Below, piece after piece: positions 57,735 through 64,000 of a DNA stretch of 64,000 nt. The notes under the pieces were generated by a model, which was not told where the DNA came from, made no database searches, and saw only the letters and a program-made list of their open reading frames with translations. Origin of the DNA: Mesorhizobium sp. LSHC420B00. GTDB lineage: Bacteria > Pseudomonadota > Alphaproteobacteria > Rhizobiales > Rhizobiaceae. The position numbers and the translations under genes are program-made. Position 1 is the first letter of the stretch, and each line of letters starts with the position of its first letter. The stretch spans positions 674,184 through 738,183 of the forward strand of contig NZ_AYVY01000002.1 of the NCBI RefSeq assembly GCF_000503055.1, given 5' to 3'.

Positions 57735-58700
57735 ATGACTGACGCATCGTCCCTTCCACTTTATCCCCACCGCCATCTTCTAGGCATCCGCGATCTTTCC
57801 CCCGCCGACATCGAGCTTCTGCTCGACCGGGCGGACCGGGCCGTTGCCATCTCGCGGCAATCGGACAAGAAGACATCGACGCTGCGCGGCCGCACCCAGA
57901 TCAATCTCTTCTACGAAGCCTCGACCCGTACGCAATCGTCGTTCGAGCTGGCCGGCAAACGGCTCGGCGCCGACGTCATGAACATGTCGGTGGCAAGCTC
58001 GTCGGTGAAGAAGGGCGAGACGCTGATCGATACCGCGATGACGCTGAACGCCATGCGCCCCGACATATTGATCATCCGCCACCAATCGGCGGGCGCGGCG
58101 GCACTTCTTGCTCAAAAGGTCGGCTGCTCGGTGGTCAATGCCGGCGACGGCGCTCATGAACATCCAACGCAGGCGCTGCTCGACGCGCTGACCATCCGCC
58201 GCGCCAAGGGTCCGTTGTCGAAGCTGATCGTGGCGATCTGCGGTGACATCCTGCATTCGCGCGTGGCCCGCTCCAATATCATTCTGCTCAACGCACTCGG
58301 TGCCCAAGTACGGGTCGTCGCCCCTTCGACGCTTTTGCCCGCCGGCATCGAGAAGATGGGCGTCATCGTCACCCGCTCGATGGGCGAGGGTCTGAAGGAC
58401 GCCGACGTGGTGATGATGTTGCGCCTGCAGCGCGAACGCATGGAAGGCGCTTTCGTACCCTCGGTGCGCGAATATTTCCGCTATTTCGGGCTCGACGCCG
58501 AGAAGCTGAAAGCGGCCAAGGACGGTGCGCTGGTCATGCATCCCGGCCCGATGAACCGCGGAGTCGAGATCGCCTCCGAGATCGCCGACGGCCCGCAAAG
58601 CGTTATCCAGGAACAGGTTGAGATGGGCGTCGCCGTGCGCATGGCGGTGATGGAAGCGCTGCTCGACCCCCGTCGAAACCACGAGGGCCACGGCGCATGA
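57735..58700 (+). CDS. pyrB: aspartate carbamoyltransferase catalytic subunit
   Basis: Second step of pyrimidine synthesis. The 321-residue protein has [13 protein letters not shown] (59-71), with STRT (63-66) binding carbamoyl phosphate, [14 protein letters not shown] (HPTQ at 143-146), and the [10 protein letters not shown] and [12 protein letters not shown] segments. No regulatory subunit pyrI is present. It overlaps the following inactive dihydroorotase-like gene by 4 bp (ATGA), the arrangement of class A ATCases, in which PyrB needs such a partner for assembly. Confidence 0.98.
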   Translation: MTDASSLPLYPHRHLLGIRDLSPADIELLLDRADRAVAISRQSDKKTSTLRGRTQINLFYEASTRTQSSFELAGKRLGADVMNMSVASSSVKKGETLIDTAMTLNAMRPDILIIRHQSAGAAALLAQKVGCSVVNAGDGAHEHPTQALLDALTIRRAKGPLSKLIVAICGDILHSRVARSNIILLNALGAQVRVVAPSTLLPAGIEKMGVIVTRSMGEGLKDADVVMMLRLQRERMEGAFVPSVREYFRYFGLDAEKLKAAKDGALVMHPGPMNRGVEIASEIADGPQSVIQEQVEMGVAVRMAVMEALLDPRRNHEGHGA

Positions 58701-59983
58701 GCATAACGGTCTTCAGCCGCGCCCGCATCGTCGACCCATCGCGCGGCATCGACGAGATAGGCACCGTCATCGTCGAAGGGCGCAAAATCGTTGCCGCCGG
58801 CAAGGCGGCCTTGAACCAGGGCGCGCCCGAAGACGCCACGATCATCGAGTGCGCTGGTAAGGCGATCATCCCCGGCCTGATCGATGCACGTGTCTTCATC
58901 GGCGAACCGGGCGGCGAACACCGCGAAACCATCGCATCGGCGAGCATTGCTGCGGCGGCGGGCGGCGTCACCTCAATCGTCATGATGCCCGATACCGACC
59001 CGGTGATCGACAATGTCGCACTGGTCGAGTTTGTGCTGCGCACCGCCAAGGACACGGCAATCGTCAACATCTTTCCGGCGGCAGCGATCACCAAGGGGCT
59101 GGAAGGCCGCGAGATGACCGAATTCGGCCTATTGCGCGAGGCTGGAGCGGTCGCCTTCACCGACGGCCGGCATTCTATTGCCAGCGCGCTGGTGATGCGT
59201 CGCGCGCTGACCTACGCGCGCGATTTCGACGGCGTCATCGCGCATGAAACCCAGGACGCCGATCTCGCCTCGGCCGGCGTGATGAACGAAGGCCTTTACG
59301 CAAGCTGGCTTGGCCTTGCCGGCATTCCTCGCGAGGCCGAATCAATCCCCCTGGAGCGCGATCTCGCGCTGGCTCGCCTGACCGGCGGCTCCTATCACGC
59401 TGCCAAGATCTCGACGGCTATGGCGGCAGACGCGGTAGCGCGCGCAAAAGCCGACGGCGCCAACGTCACAGCAGGCGTGTCGATCCACAATCTGTCGCTC
59501 AACGAGAATGATGTCGGCGAGTACCGCACCTTCTTCCGGCTGACGCCGCCGCTGCGCGCCGAGGAAGACCGGCTGGCGATGATCGAGGCGGTCAAGGACG
59601 GCACCATCGACCTCATCGTCTCCTCGCACGACCCGCAGGACGTCGACACCAAGCGCCTGCCCTTCGCCGATGCTGCGGCCGGCGCCATCGGGCTGGAAAC
59701 GCTGCTGGGCGCGGCGCTGCGGCTCTATCACAATGGCGACGTGACGCTGCTCCGGCTGGTCGAGACCTTATCCACCGCGCCGGCTAGATTGTTCAGCCTG
59801 CCCGGCGGCACGCTGAAACCGGGGGCTTTGGCCGACCTTGCACTCGTCGATCTGGACGAGCCATGGATCGTCAGCGAGAGCGGCATCCGCTCGCGCTCGA
59901 AAAACACCTGTTTCGAAGGCGCGCGGCTGCAAGGCAAAGTCTTGCAAACGATGGTGGCGGGCCGCACAGTGTTTTCGGCCTAG
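58697..59983 (+). CDS. pyrX: dihydroorotase-like protein without catalytic metal ligands (PyrX type)
   Basis: 428-residue amidohydrolase fold related to PyrC. The essential metal motif, D-x-H-x-H in active enzymes, reads [15 protein letters not shown] (residues 59-73), with Arg65 and Phe67 in place of both histidines. The usual SDHAPH segment is SSHDPQDVD. It is therefore almost certainly inactive as a dihydroorotase and instead acts as a scaffold for PyrB, as described for the non-catalytic pyrC' (pyrX) gene product of Pseudomonas. An active pyrC should lie elsewhere on the chromosome. Translational coupling to pyrB supports this. Confidence 0.88.
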   Translation: MSITVFSRARIVDPSRGIDEIGTVIVEGRKIVAAGKAALNQGAPEDATIIECAGKAIIPGLIDARVFIGEPGGEHRETIASASIAAAAGGVTSIVMMPDTDPVIDNVALVEFVLRTAKDTAIVNIFPAAAITKGLEGREMTEFGLLREAGAVAFTDGRHSIASALVMRRALTYARDFDGVIAHETQDADLASAGVMNEGLYASWLGLAGIPREAESIPLERDLALARLTGGSYHAAKISTAMAADAVARAKADGANVTAGVSIHNLSLNENDVGEYRTFFRLTPPLRAEEDRLAMIEAVKDGTIDLIVSSHDPQDVDTKRLPFADAAAGAIGLETLLGAALRLYHNGDVTLLRLVETLSTAPARLFSLPGGTLKPGALADLALVDLDEPWIVSESGIRSRSKNTCFEGARLQGKVLQTMVAGRTVFSA

Positions 59984-60040
59984 GACGGAACAGGCGTCAC
60001 GCCTTCAAATCCGTTCAGCCAAGGAAACTTCGGGGGAACA

Positions 60041-60628
60041 ATGGCTTACAGTCCCGTCTTGGCATTGGTGTTCGGCTATCTTCTCGGCTCGATCCCCTTC
60101 GGGCTGCTGATCACCCGTGCCGCCGGCCTCGGCGACGTGCGCAACATCGGCTCCGGCAACATCGGCGCCACCAATGTGCTGCGCACCGGCAACAAGGGTC
60201 TGGCGGCGGCCACCCTGCTGCTCGACGCCCTTAAAGGCACCGCGGCTGTGCTGATCGCCGGCCGCTTTGCACCTGAGCTCGGACTCTGGGCCGGTTTCGG
60301 TGCGTTTCTAGGCCACCTCTTTCCGGTCTGGCTCGGCTTCAAGGGCGGCAAGGGTGTCGCCACCTACGTCGGCGTGCTGATCGGCCTTGCCTGGCAGGTG
60401 GCGGTGATCTTCGCCGTTGTCTGGCTCGCGGTGGCTTTCCTGTTCCGCTACTCCTCGCTGGCGGCATTGACGGCAGCGGTCGTCGTGCCAGTGGCCTTGT
60501 ACTTCCTGAGCACGCCGCAGATTGCCGGGCTTTTCGCGGCGATGAGCCTGATCGTCATCATAAAGCACCGCGCCAACATTGCGCGGCTGCTTGCCGGCAC
60601 CGAGGGTAAGATCGGGGCAAAGGAGTGA
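60041..60628 (+). CDS. plsY: acyl-phosphate:glycerol-3-phosphate acyltransferase PlsY
   Basis: First acylation in phospholipid synthesis, using acyl-phosphate made by PlsX. The 195-residue protein has five helices and the three family motifs: GSIPFGLL with [19 protein letters not shown] (motif 1), [18 protein letters not shown] (motif 2), and a third near [23 protein letters not shown]. It lies 57 bp after pyrX and its stop overlaps the dprA GTG (GTGA). Confidence 0.97.
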   Translation: MAYSPVLALVFGYLLGSIPFGLLITRAAGLGDVRNIGSGNIGATNVLRTGNKGLAAATLLLDALKGTAAVLIAGRFAPELGLWAGFGAFLGHLFPVWLGFKGGKGVATYVGVLIGLAWQVAVIFAVVWLAVAFLFRYSSLAALTAAVVVPVALYFLSTPQIAGLFAAMSLIVIIKHRANIARLLAGTEGKIGAKE

Positions 60629-61749
60629 GCGAGCCCGCCGCCGGGCCGCGCCTCAGCGACCGGCAGCGGCTGAGCTGGCTTCGCCTGATCCGCACGCCGA
60701 ATGTCGGCCCGGCTTCCTTTCGCGACCTGATCAACCGGTTCGGTTCGGCCGAAGCAGCGCTTGCGATGCTGCCGGAGCTGATGATTTCGGGTGGCGCCAA
60801 AAAAATCGTCCGCATTCCGTCCATTGCCGAGGCCGAGGCCGAGCTGGAGGCAGCCAGGCGGGCGGGCGCCCGCTTCGTCGGCATCGGCGAGGCGGATTAT
60901 CCGCCGCTGATGAAGAGCATGGACCATCCGCCGCCGTTGCTCGCGGTCAGGGGCAGTAGTGCGGTTTTCCGCTTGCCCGCGGTCGCCATCGTCGGCGCTC
61001 GCAACGCCTCGCTGGCCGGCATCAAGATGGCGCGGATGCTGGCGGCGGATCTCGGCCGCGACGGCTATGGCATCGTCTCCGGCTTGGCGCGCGGCATCGA
61101 TACGGCCGCGCACCAGGGCAGCCTTTCGACCGGCACGATCGGTGTGCTCGCCGGCGGCATCGATTTGCCCTACCCGCCCGAAAATGCCGGGCTGTGCGAC
61201 GAGATTGCCGAGCGCGGTGGCGCCATCGTCTCGGAAATGCCGTTTGGCTGGCAGCCGCGCGCGCAGGATTTTCCGCGCCGCAACCGGCTTGTTGCTGGCG
61301 CCGCATTGGGATTGGTGGTGGTCGAGGCCGCACAGCGCTCCGGCTCGCTGATCAGCGCCCGGCTTGCCGGTGAGATGGGCCGACTGGTCTTCGCCGTTCC
61401 CGGTTCGCCGCTCGATCCGCGCGCCGCCGGCACCAATGGCCTGCTCAAGGACGGCGCCACCCTTGTCACCGAGGCCGCCGATGTCACCAGTGCGATCGCG
61501 CCGCTGGTCGGCGCCTGGGCGCCAAGGACATCGCCGCTTGAAGAGCCGCCCGACTTTCCGGCAACGCCGCCGCCGCGCGAGGATGACCGCGACCGCGTCG
61601 TCGAGGCACTCGGCCCGACGCCGGTAGCAGTCGACGAGATCATCCGCCACACCGGCCTGCATCCCGCCCAAGTGTTCATGGTGCTGCTGGAGCTCGACCT
61701 CGCCGGCCGGCTCGAACGCCATGCCGGCGGTAGTGTCTCGCTGATTTGA
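60625..61749 (+). CDS. dprA: DNA processing protein DprA (DprA/Smf)
   Basis: Loads RecA on incoming single-stranded DNA during transformation. The 374-residue protein has a SAM-like N-terminal region, then the Rossmann-type core with [50 protein letters not shown], the signature [43 protein letters not shown] and [12 protein letters not shown]-terminal winged-helix domain (about 310-370) follows. It starts with GTG, overlapping plsY. Natural transformation is not generally reported for Mesorhizobium, yet comEC and dprA are both here. Confidence 0.96.
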   Translation: MSEPAAGPRLSDRQRLSWLRLIRTPNVGPASFRDLINRFGSAEAALAMLPELMISGGAKKIVRIPSIAEAEAELEAARRAGARFVGIGEADYPPLMKSMDHPPPLLAVRGSSAVFRLPAVAIVGARNASLAGIKMARMLAADLGRDGYGIVSGLARGIDTAAHQGSLSTGTIGVLAGGIDLPYPPENAGLCDEIAERGGAIVSEMPFGWQPRAQDFPRRNRLVAGAALGLVVVEAAQRSGSLISARLAGEMGRLVFAVPGSPLDPRAAGTNGLLKDGATLVTEAADVTSAIAPLVGAWAPRTSPLEEPPDFPATPPPREDDRDRVVEALGPTPVAVDEIIRHTGLHPAQVFMVLLELDLAGRLERHAGGSVSLI

Positions 61750-61763
61750 CCGGGAGCTTGCGC

Positions 61764-62189
61764 ATGTCCCGGCGCGCATTCAGACGTGATTTCATGACCG
61801 ATCTAAGCAACAAACCAAAGCGGACGCTGTTCACTCGTAAGACGGCCTTCGTTTGGGCGGCATTGAGCGTCGTGCTGGCGCTGCAATGGTCGATGGATCT
61901 CGGCACGCTGGGTTTTCCCGACAGCTATACAACGCCCTTCGCAAGAGGGACGAGCACGCTTCTGGGCATTCTGACGGCAGCCTGCATGGCCCAGGGTCTC
62001 TACTTTTTCCTGGCCGGCGTGTTCGGCAGAAAGGTAAGCGCCGTCGGTCTTTGCCCGCAAATCCTTGCCGCAGCGGTTCTCACGGTGGTGCCGGCGCTTA
62101 TCGTGAAGGATTGTCCGCATTCGCAGCTGTGCAGCAGAGCCTATGAGGCGCTCACCGGCACGATGATGGACGATGGGGCGGGTGGTTAA
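61764..62189 (+). CDS. membrane protein of unknown function
   Basis: 141 residues: a basic N-terminus (MSRRAFRRDFMTDLSNKPKR), three predicted helices (about 24-43, 62-88 and 92-118) and a soluble C-terminus with two cysteines (KDCPHSQLCSRAYEAL). No family is recognised. ATG 61764 is used because GGGAG lies 7 bp upstream; ATG 61794 (MTDLSN) is an alternative. It lies directly after dprA, where topA is usually found in rhizobia, so the chromosome appears rearranged at this point. Confidence 0.6.
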   Translation: MSRRAFRRDFMTDLSNKPKRTLFTRKTAFVWAALSVVLALQWSMDLGTLGFPDSYTTPFARGTSTLLGILTAACMAQGLYFFLAGVFGRKVSAVGLCPQILAAAVLTVVPALIVKDCPHSQLCSRAYEALTGTMMDDGAGG

Positions 62190-62216
62190 GGCCACCGCAT
62201 GCGTTCGGCACGAGGT

Positions 62217-62270
62217 TGTCACCCATCTCTTAGGTACAAACTGTTACCCATGTCTCCGGGCCGTACATCT
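62217..62270. mobile_element. possible insertion-sequence end remnant
   Basis: Two imperfect 25-bp direct repeats, TGTCACCCATCTCTTAGGTAC (62217 onwards) and TGTTACCCATGTCTCCGGGC (62242 onwards), share TGTyACCCATsTCTyyGG. Tandem ACCCATGTCTCCGG repeats are the kind of sequence I associate with the end of IS481-type elements. No transposase is present, so at most one end is left. It lies 7 bp from the 3' end of tRNA-Lys. Confidence 0.4.
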
Positions 62271-62276
62271 GGATTT

Positions 62277-62352
62277 TGGTGAGCGCGATGGGATTCGAAC
62301 CCATGACCTACTGATTAAAAGTCAGTTGCTCTACCGGCTGAGCTACGCGCTC
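62277..62352 (-). tRNA. tRNA-Lys (anticodon TTT)
   Basis: Full cloverleaf on the minus strand: acceptor GAGCGCG/CGCGCTC, D arm with AGCTCAGCCGGTAGAGC, anticodon stem-loop CTGACTTTTAATCAG with anticodon TTT (lysine), variable loop AGGTC, T arm with GGGTTCGAATCCC. The 3' CCA is encoded (62277-62279). tRNA 3' ends are common integration sites, but no integrase is nearby. Confidence 0.97.
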
Positions 62353-62597
62353 CCGCGGGCTCAGAAAGGCCGCCCTCGAAATTGCGCGGAACATAGGGAG
62401 AGTGCCTCTGCCGGTCAACCGGAAAAAGACGGCTCGCACACCGGGCTTTCCAGCAGTGTCATCATGCCTTGCGGAGCGCTTCGGCGTTGACGGAACTGCC
62501 TCCCTCTCGCGCAAGGCCGAAGCTCGCCCTCTATGGCGACAAAGGCAAGCAGCAAATCGGGAGAACCTTTGCGGATCAGCAACTTGGGATTTTTGGC
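62353..62597. other. non-coding region between tRNA-Lys and the BA14K promoter
   Basis: About 245 bp with no supported gene. It should contain the tRNA-Lys promoter (minus strand). An open frame on the plus strand runs through it into the BA14K gene but has no ribosome-binding site or family resemblance before 62661. Confidence 0.5.
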
Positions 62598-62623
62598 GGA
62601 ACAATTTGCGCAGCCTGCCCGTT
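62598..62623 (+). promoter_or_regulatory. EcfG-type general stress response promoter
   Basis: GGAAC (62598-62602), a 17-bp spacer, then CGTT (62620-62623), the consensus recognised by the alphaproteobacterial general-stress sigma factor EcfG. It is 37 bp ahead of the BA14K start codon. Confidence 0.7.
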
Positions 62624-62660
62624 TCCCGCGATAAGGGACATGCGTTTCAAGGAGAAGATC

Positions 62661-63140
62661 ATGAATAGGATCATGTCGGGCCTGCTGGCGACCACTCTTT
62701 CGATCTCATTCGCTGCCGCGGAGATCGTGCCAGTCAACGCTCAGCCCAGCTATGCGCCCCCGGCCCAGGGGATCACCTCGAATGTCCAGACCGTCCAGTA
62801 CGAGCCGTGGCGGAGGCACCGGAGTTTCAACCGCGATTTCTCGCGTCGCGATTTCTCCCGGCGCAGTTTTGCGCGTGACGATGGCATGTATTGGCGTGGC
62901 CATCGCGGCTATCGCGAATATCGTCGCGGCTATCGCCGTCACGGTGACTACTGGTTCCCGCTGGCCGCCTTCGCCACCGGAGCGCTGATTACGGGCGCTA
63001 TCGTCAACAGCCAGAATCGTGTCTATCGTGGCGATGCCCACGTGCAGTGGTGCTACGACCGTTATCGGAGCTATCGCGCTTCTGACAACACTTACCAGCC
63101 CAACTACGGTCCGCGCCGGCAGTGCCGGTCGCCTTACTGA
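62661..63140 (+). CDS. BA14K family secreted protein
   Basis: 159-residue precursor. Signal peptide at 1-27 (ending VNAQ), then an Arg/Tyr/Gly-rich, basic region with repeated [13 protein letters not shown] and [12 protein letters not shown] segments, one hydrophobic stretch (97-112, [18 protein letters not shown]) and the C-terminal BA14K motif ([29 protein letters not shown], given here in part: CYDRYRSY ... CRSPY). Brucella BA14K is an immunoreactive, lectin-like surface protein. AAGGAG lies 7 bp before the ATG. An EcfG-type promoter suggests induction by general stress. Confidence 0.88.
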   Translation: MNRIMSGLLATTLSISFAAAEIVPVNAQPSYAPPAQGITSNVQTVQYEPWRRHRSFNRDFSRRDFSRRSFARDDGMYWRGHRGYREYRRGYRRHGDYWFPLAAFATGALITGAIVNSQNRVYRGDAHVQWCYDRYRSYRASDNTYQPNYGPRRQCRSPY

Positions 63141-63144
63141 GTCC

Positions 63145-63225
63145 TAAAGCGCGTCGCGTTCGATCGGCCTCATGCGACGCGCTATCGCAAAACCGCTGTT
63201 TGCGCGACATGCATTAGATTAGAGG
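63145..63225. repeat. Rhizobiales-type palindromic repeat
   Basis: Perfect 10-bp inverted repeat AGCGCGTCGC (63148-63157) / GCGACGCGCT (63174-63183) with a 16-bp loop, followed by a weaker TCGCAAAAC / GTTTGCGCGA hairpin and GACATGCATTAG. The form is that of a family I recognise from Mesorhizobium intergenic regions. It lies between the convergent BA14K and glpK genes. Confidence 0.7.
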
Positions 63226-63288
63226 CTGCAGGCCCGCGCCCGAAACGGCGCGGGTGTTTCATTAGTGCGTATCCGGTGGCATCCCTGC

Positions 63289-64000
63289 CTATTGAGTACT
63301 GAGCGTCCTGCGTACAGCGTGGCGCCAACCTGCCAGCTTGGCGGCACGTGTCGAAGCATCCATGTCCGGCTTGAACCGGCGCTCGAGCGCCCAACTCCTG
63401 GCGAATTCCGCGGCCTTCGGCCAGACACCCGCCTTCGAGCCGGCCAGCCAAGCCGCACCAAGCGCCGTCGTCTCGAGAATTGTCGGCCGGTCGACCGGCG
63501 CATCGAGAATGTCGGCCAGCCGCTGCATGGTCCAGTCCGACGCCACCATGCCGCCATCGACCCTGAGCACGGTCTTGGCCGAGGCGCCCTTCCAGTCCTT
63601 TCGCATGGCGTCAAGCAGGTCGCGGGTCTGGAAGGCAACGGATTCCAGTGCCGCGCGGGCAAATTCCGCCGGCCCCGAATTGCGGGTCAGCCCGAAGATG
63701 GCGCCGCGCGCCTCGGCATCCCAGTGCGGTGCGCCGAGCCCGACGAAAGCCGGCACCAGATAGACGTTCTGCGTTGGATCAGCTTCCGCCGCCAATTTGC
63801 CGCTCTGCTCGGCCTTGCCGATCACCTTGATGCCGTCGCGCAGCCATTGTACGGCGGCGCCGGCGATAAAGATCGAGCCCTCCAGTGCATAGGTGGTCTT
63901 GCCGTTCAGCCTATAGGCGATGGTGGTCAAAAGCCGGTTCTTCGAACGCACCAGATCGCTGCCGGTGTTGAGCAGCGCGAAGCAACCGGTGCCGTAGGTG
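63289..64000 (-). CDS. glpK: glycerol kinase, C-terminal part (gene runs off the window)
   Basis: Phosphorylates glycerol to glycerol 3-phosphate. The visible 237 residues begin [13 protein letters not shown], the FGGY-family ATP-binding segment, and include [44 protein letters not shown] (with the conserved WD), the signature [31 protein letters not shown] and [12 protein letters not shown]. The stop is TAG at 63289-63291. The N-terminal half lies beyond the window. Confidence 0.97.
   Translation of the reverse strand, partial: TYGTGCFALLNTGSDLVRSKNRLLTTIAYRLNGKTTYALEGSIFIAGAAVQWLRDGIKVIGKAEQSGKLAAEADPTQNVYLVPAFVGLGAPHWDAEARGAIFGLTRNSGPAEFARAALESVAFQTRDLLDAMRKDWKGASAKTVLRVDGGMVASDWTMQRLADILDAPVDRPTILETTALGAAWLAGSKAGVWPKAAEFARSWALERRFKPDMDASTRAAKLAGWRHAVRRTLSTQ

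Noticed and set aside
62217..62276. A complete mobile element next to tRNA-Lys
   Set aside because: No transposase or integrase is encoded and no second end or target duplication could be found; only an end-like repeat is reported.

Overview
The window is chromosomal DNA from an alphaproteobacterium of the order Rhizobiales, most likely Mesorhizobium or a close relative. This rests on GC-rich coding sequence, a LexA box of the direct-repeat GAAC-N7-GAAC type, BA14K, EipB, DUF1489 and DUF6105 family proteins, two Rhizobiales-type palindromic intergenic repeats, and core-gene order. The species is inferred from content only. Almost all of the DNA is coding, and most genes are housekeeping genes in long, tightly spaced runs. 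No prophage, CRISPR array, integrase, secretion island or complete insertion sequence was found.

Layout: (1) 1-3.3 kb, minus strand: pyrG (partial), an L,D-transpeptidase, secG, tpiA. (2) 3.4-8.9 kb, plus: ppiD-trpD-trpC-moaC-moeA, with overlapping or nearly overlapping genes. (3) 8.9-11.1 kb, minus: a kynurenine-catabolism pair (serine-hydrolase formamidase and kynureninase) between moeA and lexA. (4) 11.5-17.7 kb: lexA with its own SOS box, convergent comEC whose frame runs on through the whole lexA antisense strand, then gltX and gltA. (5) 17.9-29.3 kb, minus: an envelope-biogenesis run, in transcription order pyrH-frr-uppS-cdsA-rseP-bamA-lpxD-fabZ-lpxA-lpxI-lpxB, which joins ribosome recycling, undecaprenyl and phospholipid precursors, the outer-membrane insertase and lipid A. 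(6) 29.4-32.0 kb: an aldo/keto reductase, a broken SnoaL-like gene and a divergent LysR gene, inserted between tsf and pyrH of the normally contiguous rpsB-tsf-pyrH-frr cluster. (7) 32.0-33.9 kb, minus: tsf and rpsB. (8) 34-40.4 kb: a LysE exporter, a DUF4031 protein, an acyltransferase, EipB, then plus-strand RidA, glycerophosphodiesterase, FemAB-like and HIT genes. (9) 40.5-47.6 kb: clpS-clpA, a phasin with a palindrome inside its promoter, a SPOR-tailed D,D-carboxypeptidase, a J-domain protein, a VWA-like protein and a DUF1489 protein. (10) 47.7-57.6 kb: serine deaminase, two membrane or envelope proteins, gatC-GNAT-gatA, a UPF0173 hydrolase, ruvX, two small membrane proteins and an AidB-like acyl-CoA dehydrogenase. 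(11) 57.7-61.7 kb, plus: pyrB, a dihydroorotase-like gene lacking its metal ligands (PyrX type), plsY and dprA. (12) 61.8-64 kb: an unknown membrane protein, an IS-end-like repeat, tRNA-Lys, a BA14K protein behind a general-stress (EcfG-type) promoter, a palindromic repeat and the 3' part of glpK.

I see no clearly new multi-gene system. The observations most worth following are the comEC frame extending antisense across lexA, the accessory cassette with a decaying gene inside the translation operon, the inactive dihydroorotase partner of pyrB, the promoter-operator architecture of the phasin gene, a GatA with an insertion of about 33 residues, and the heptamer array after gltA.
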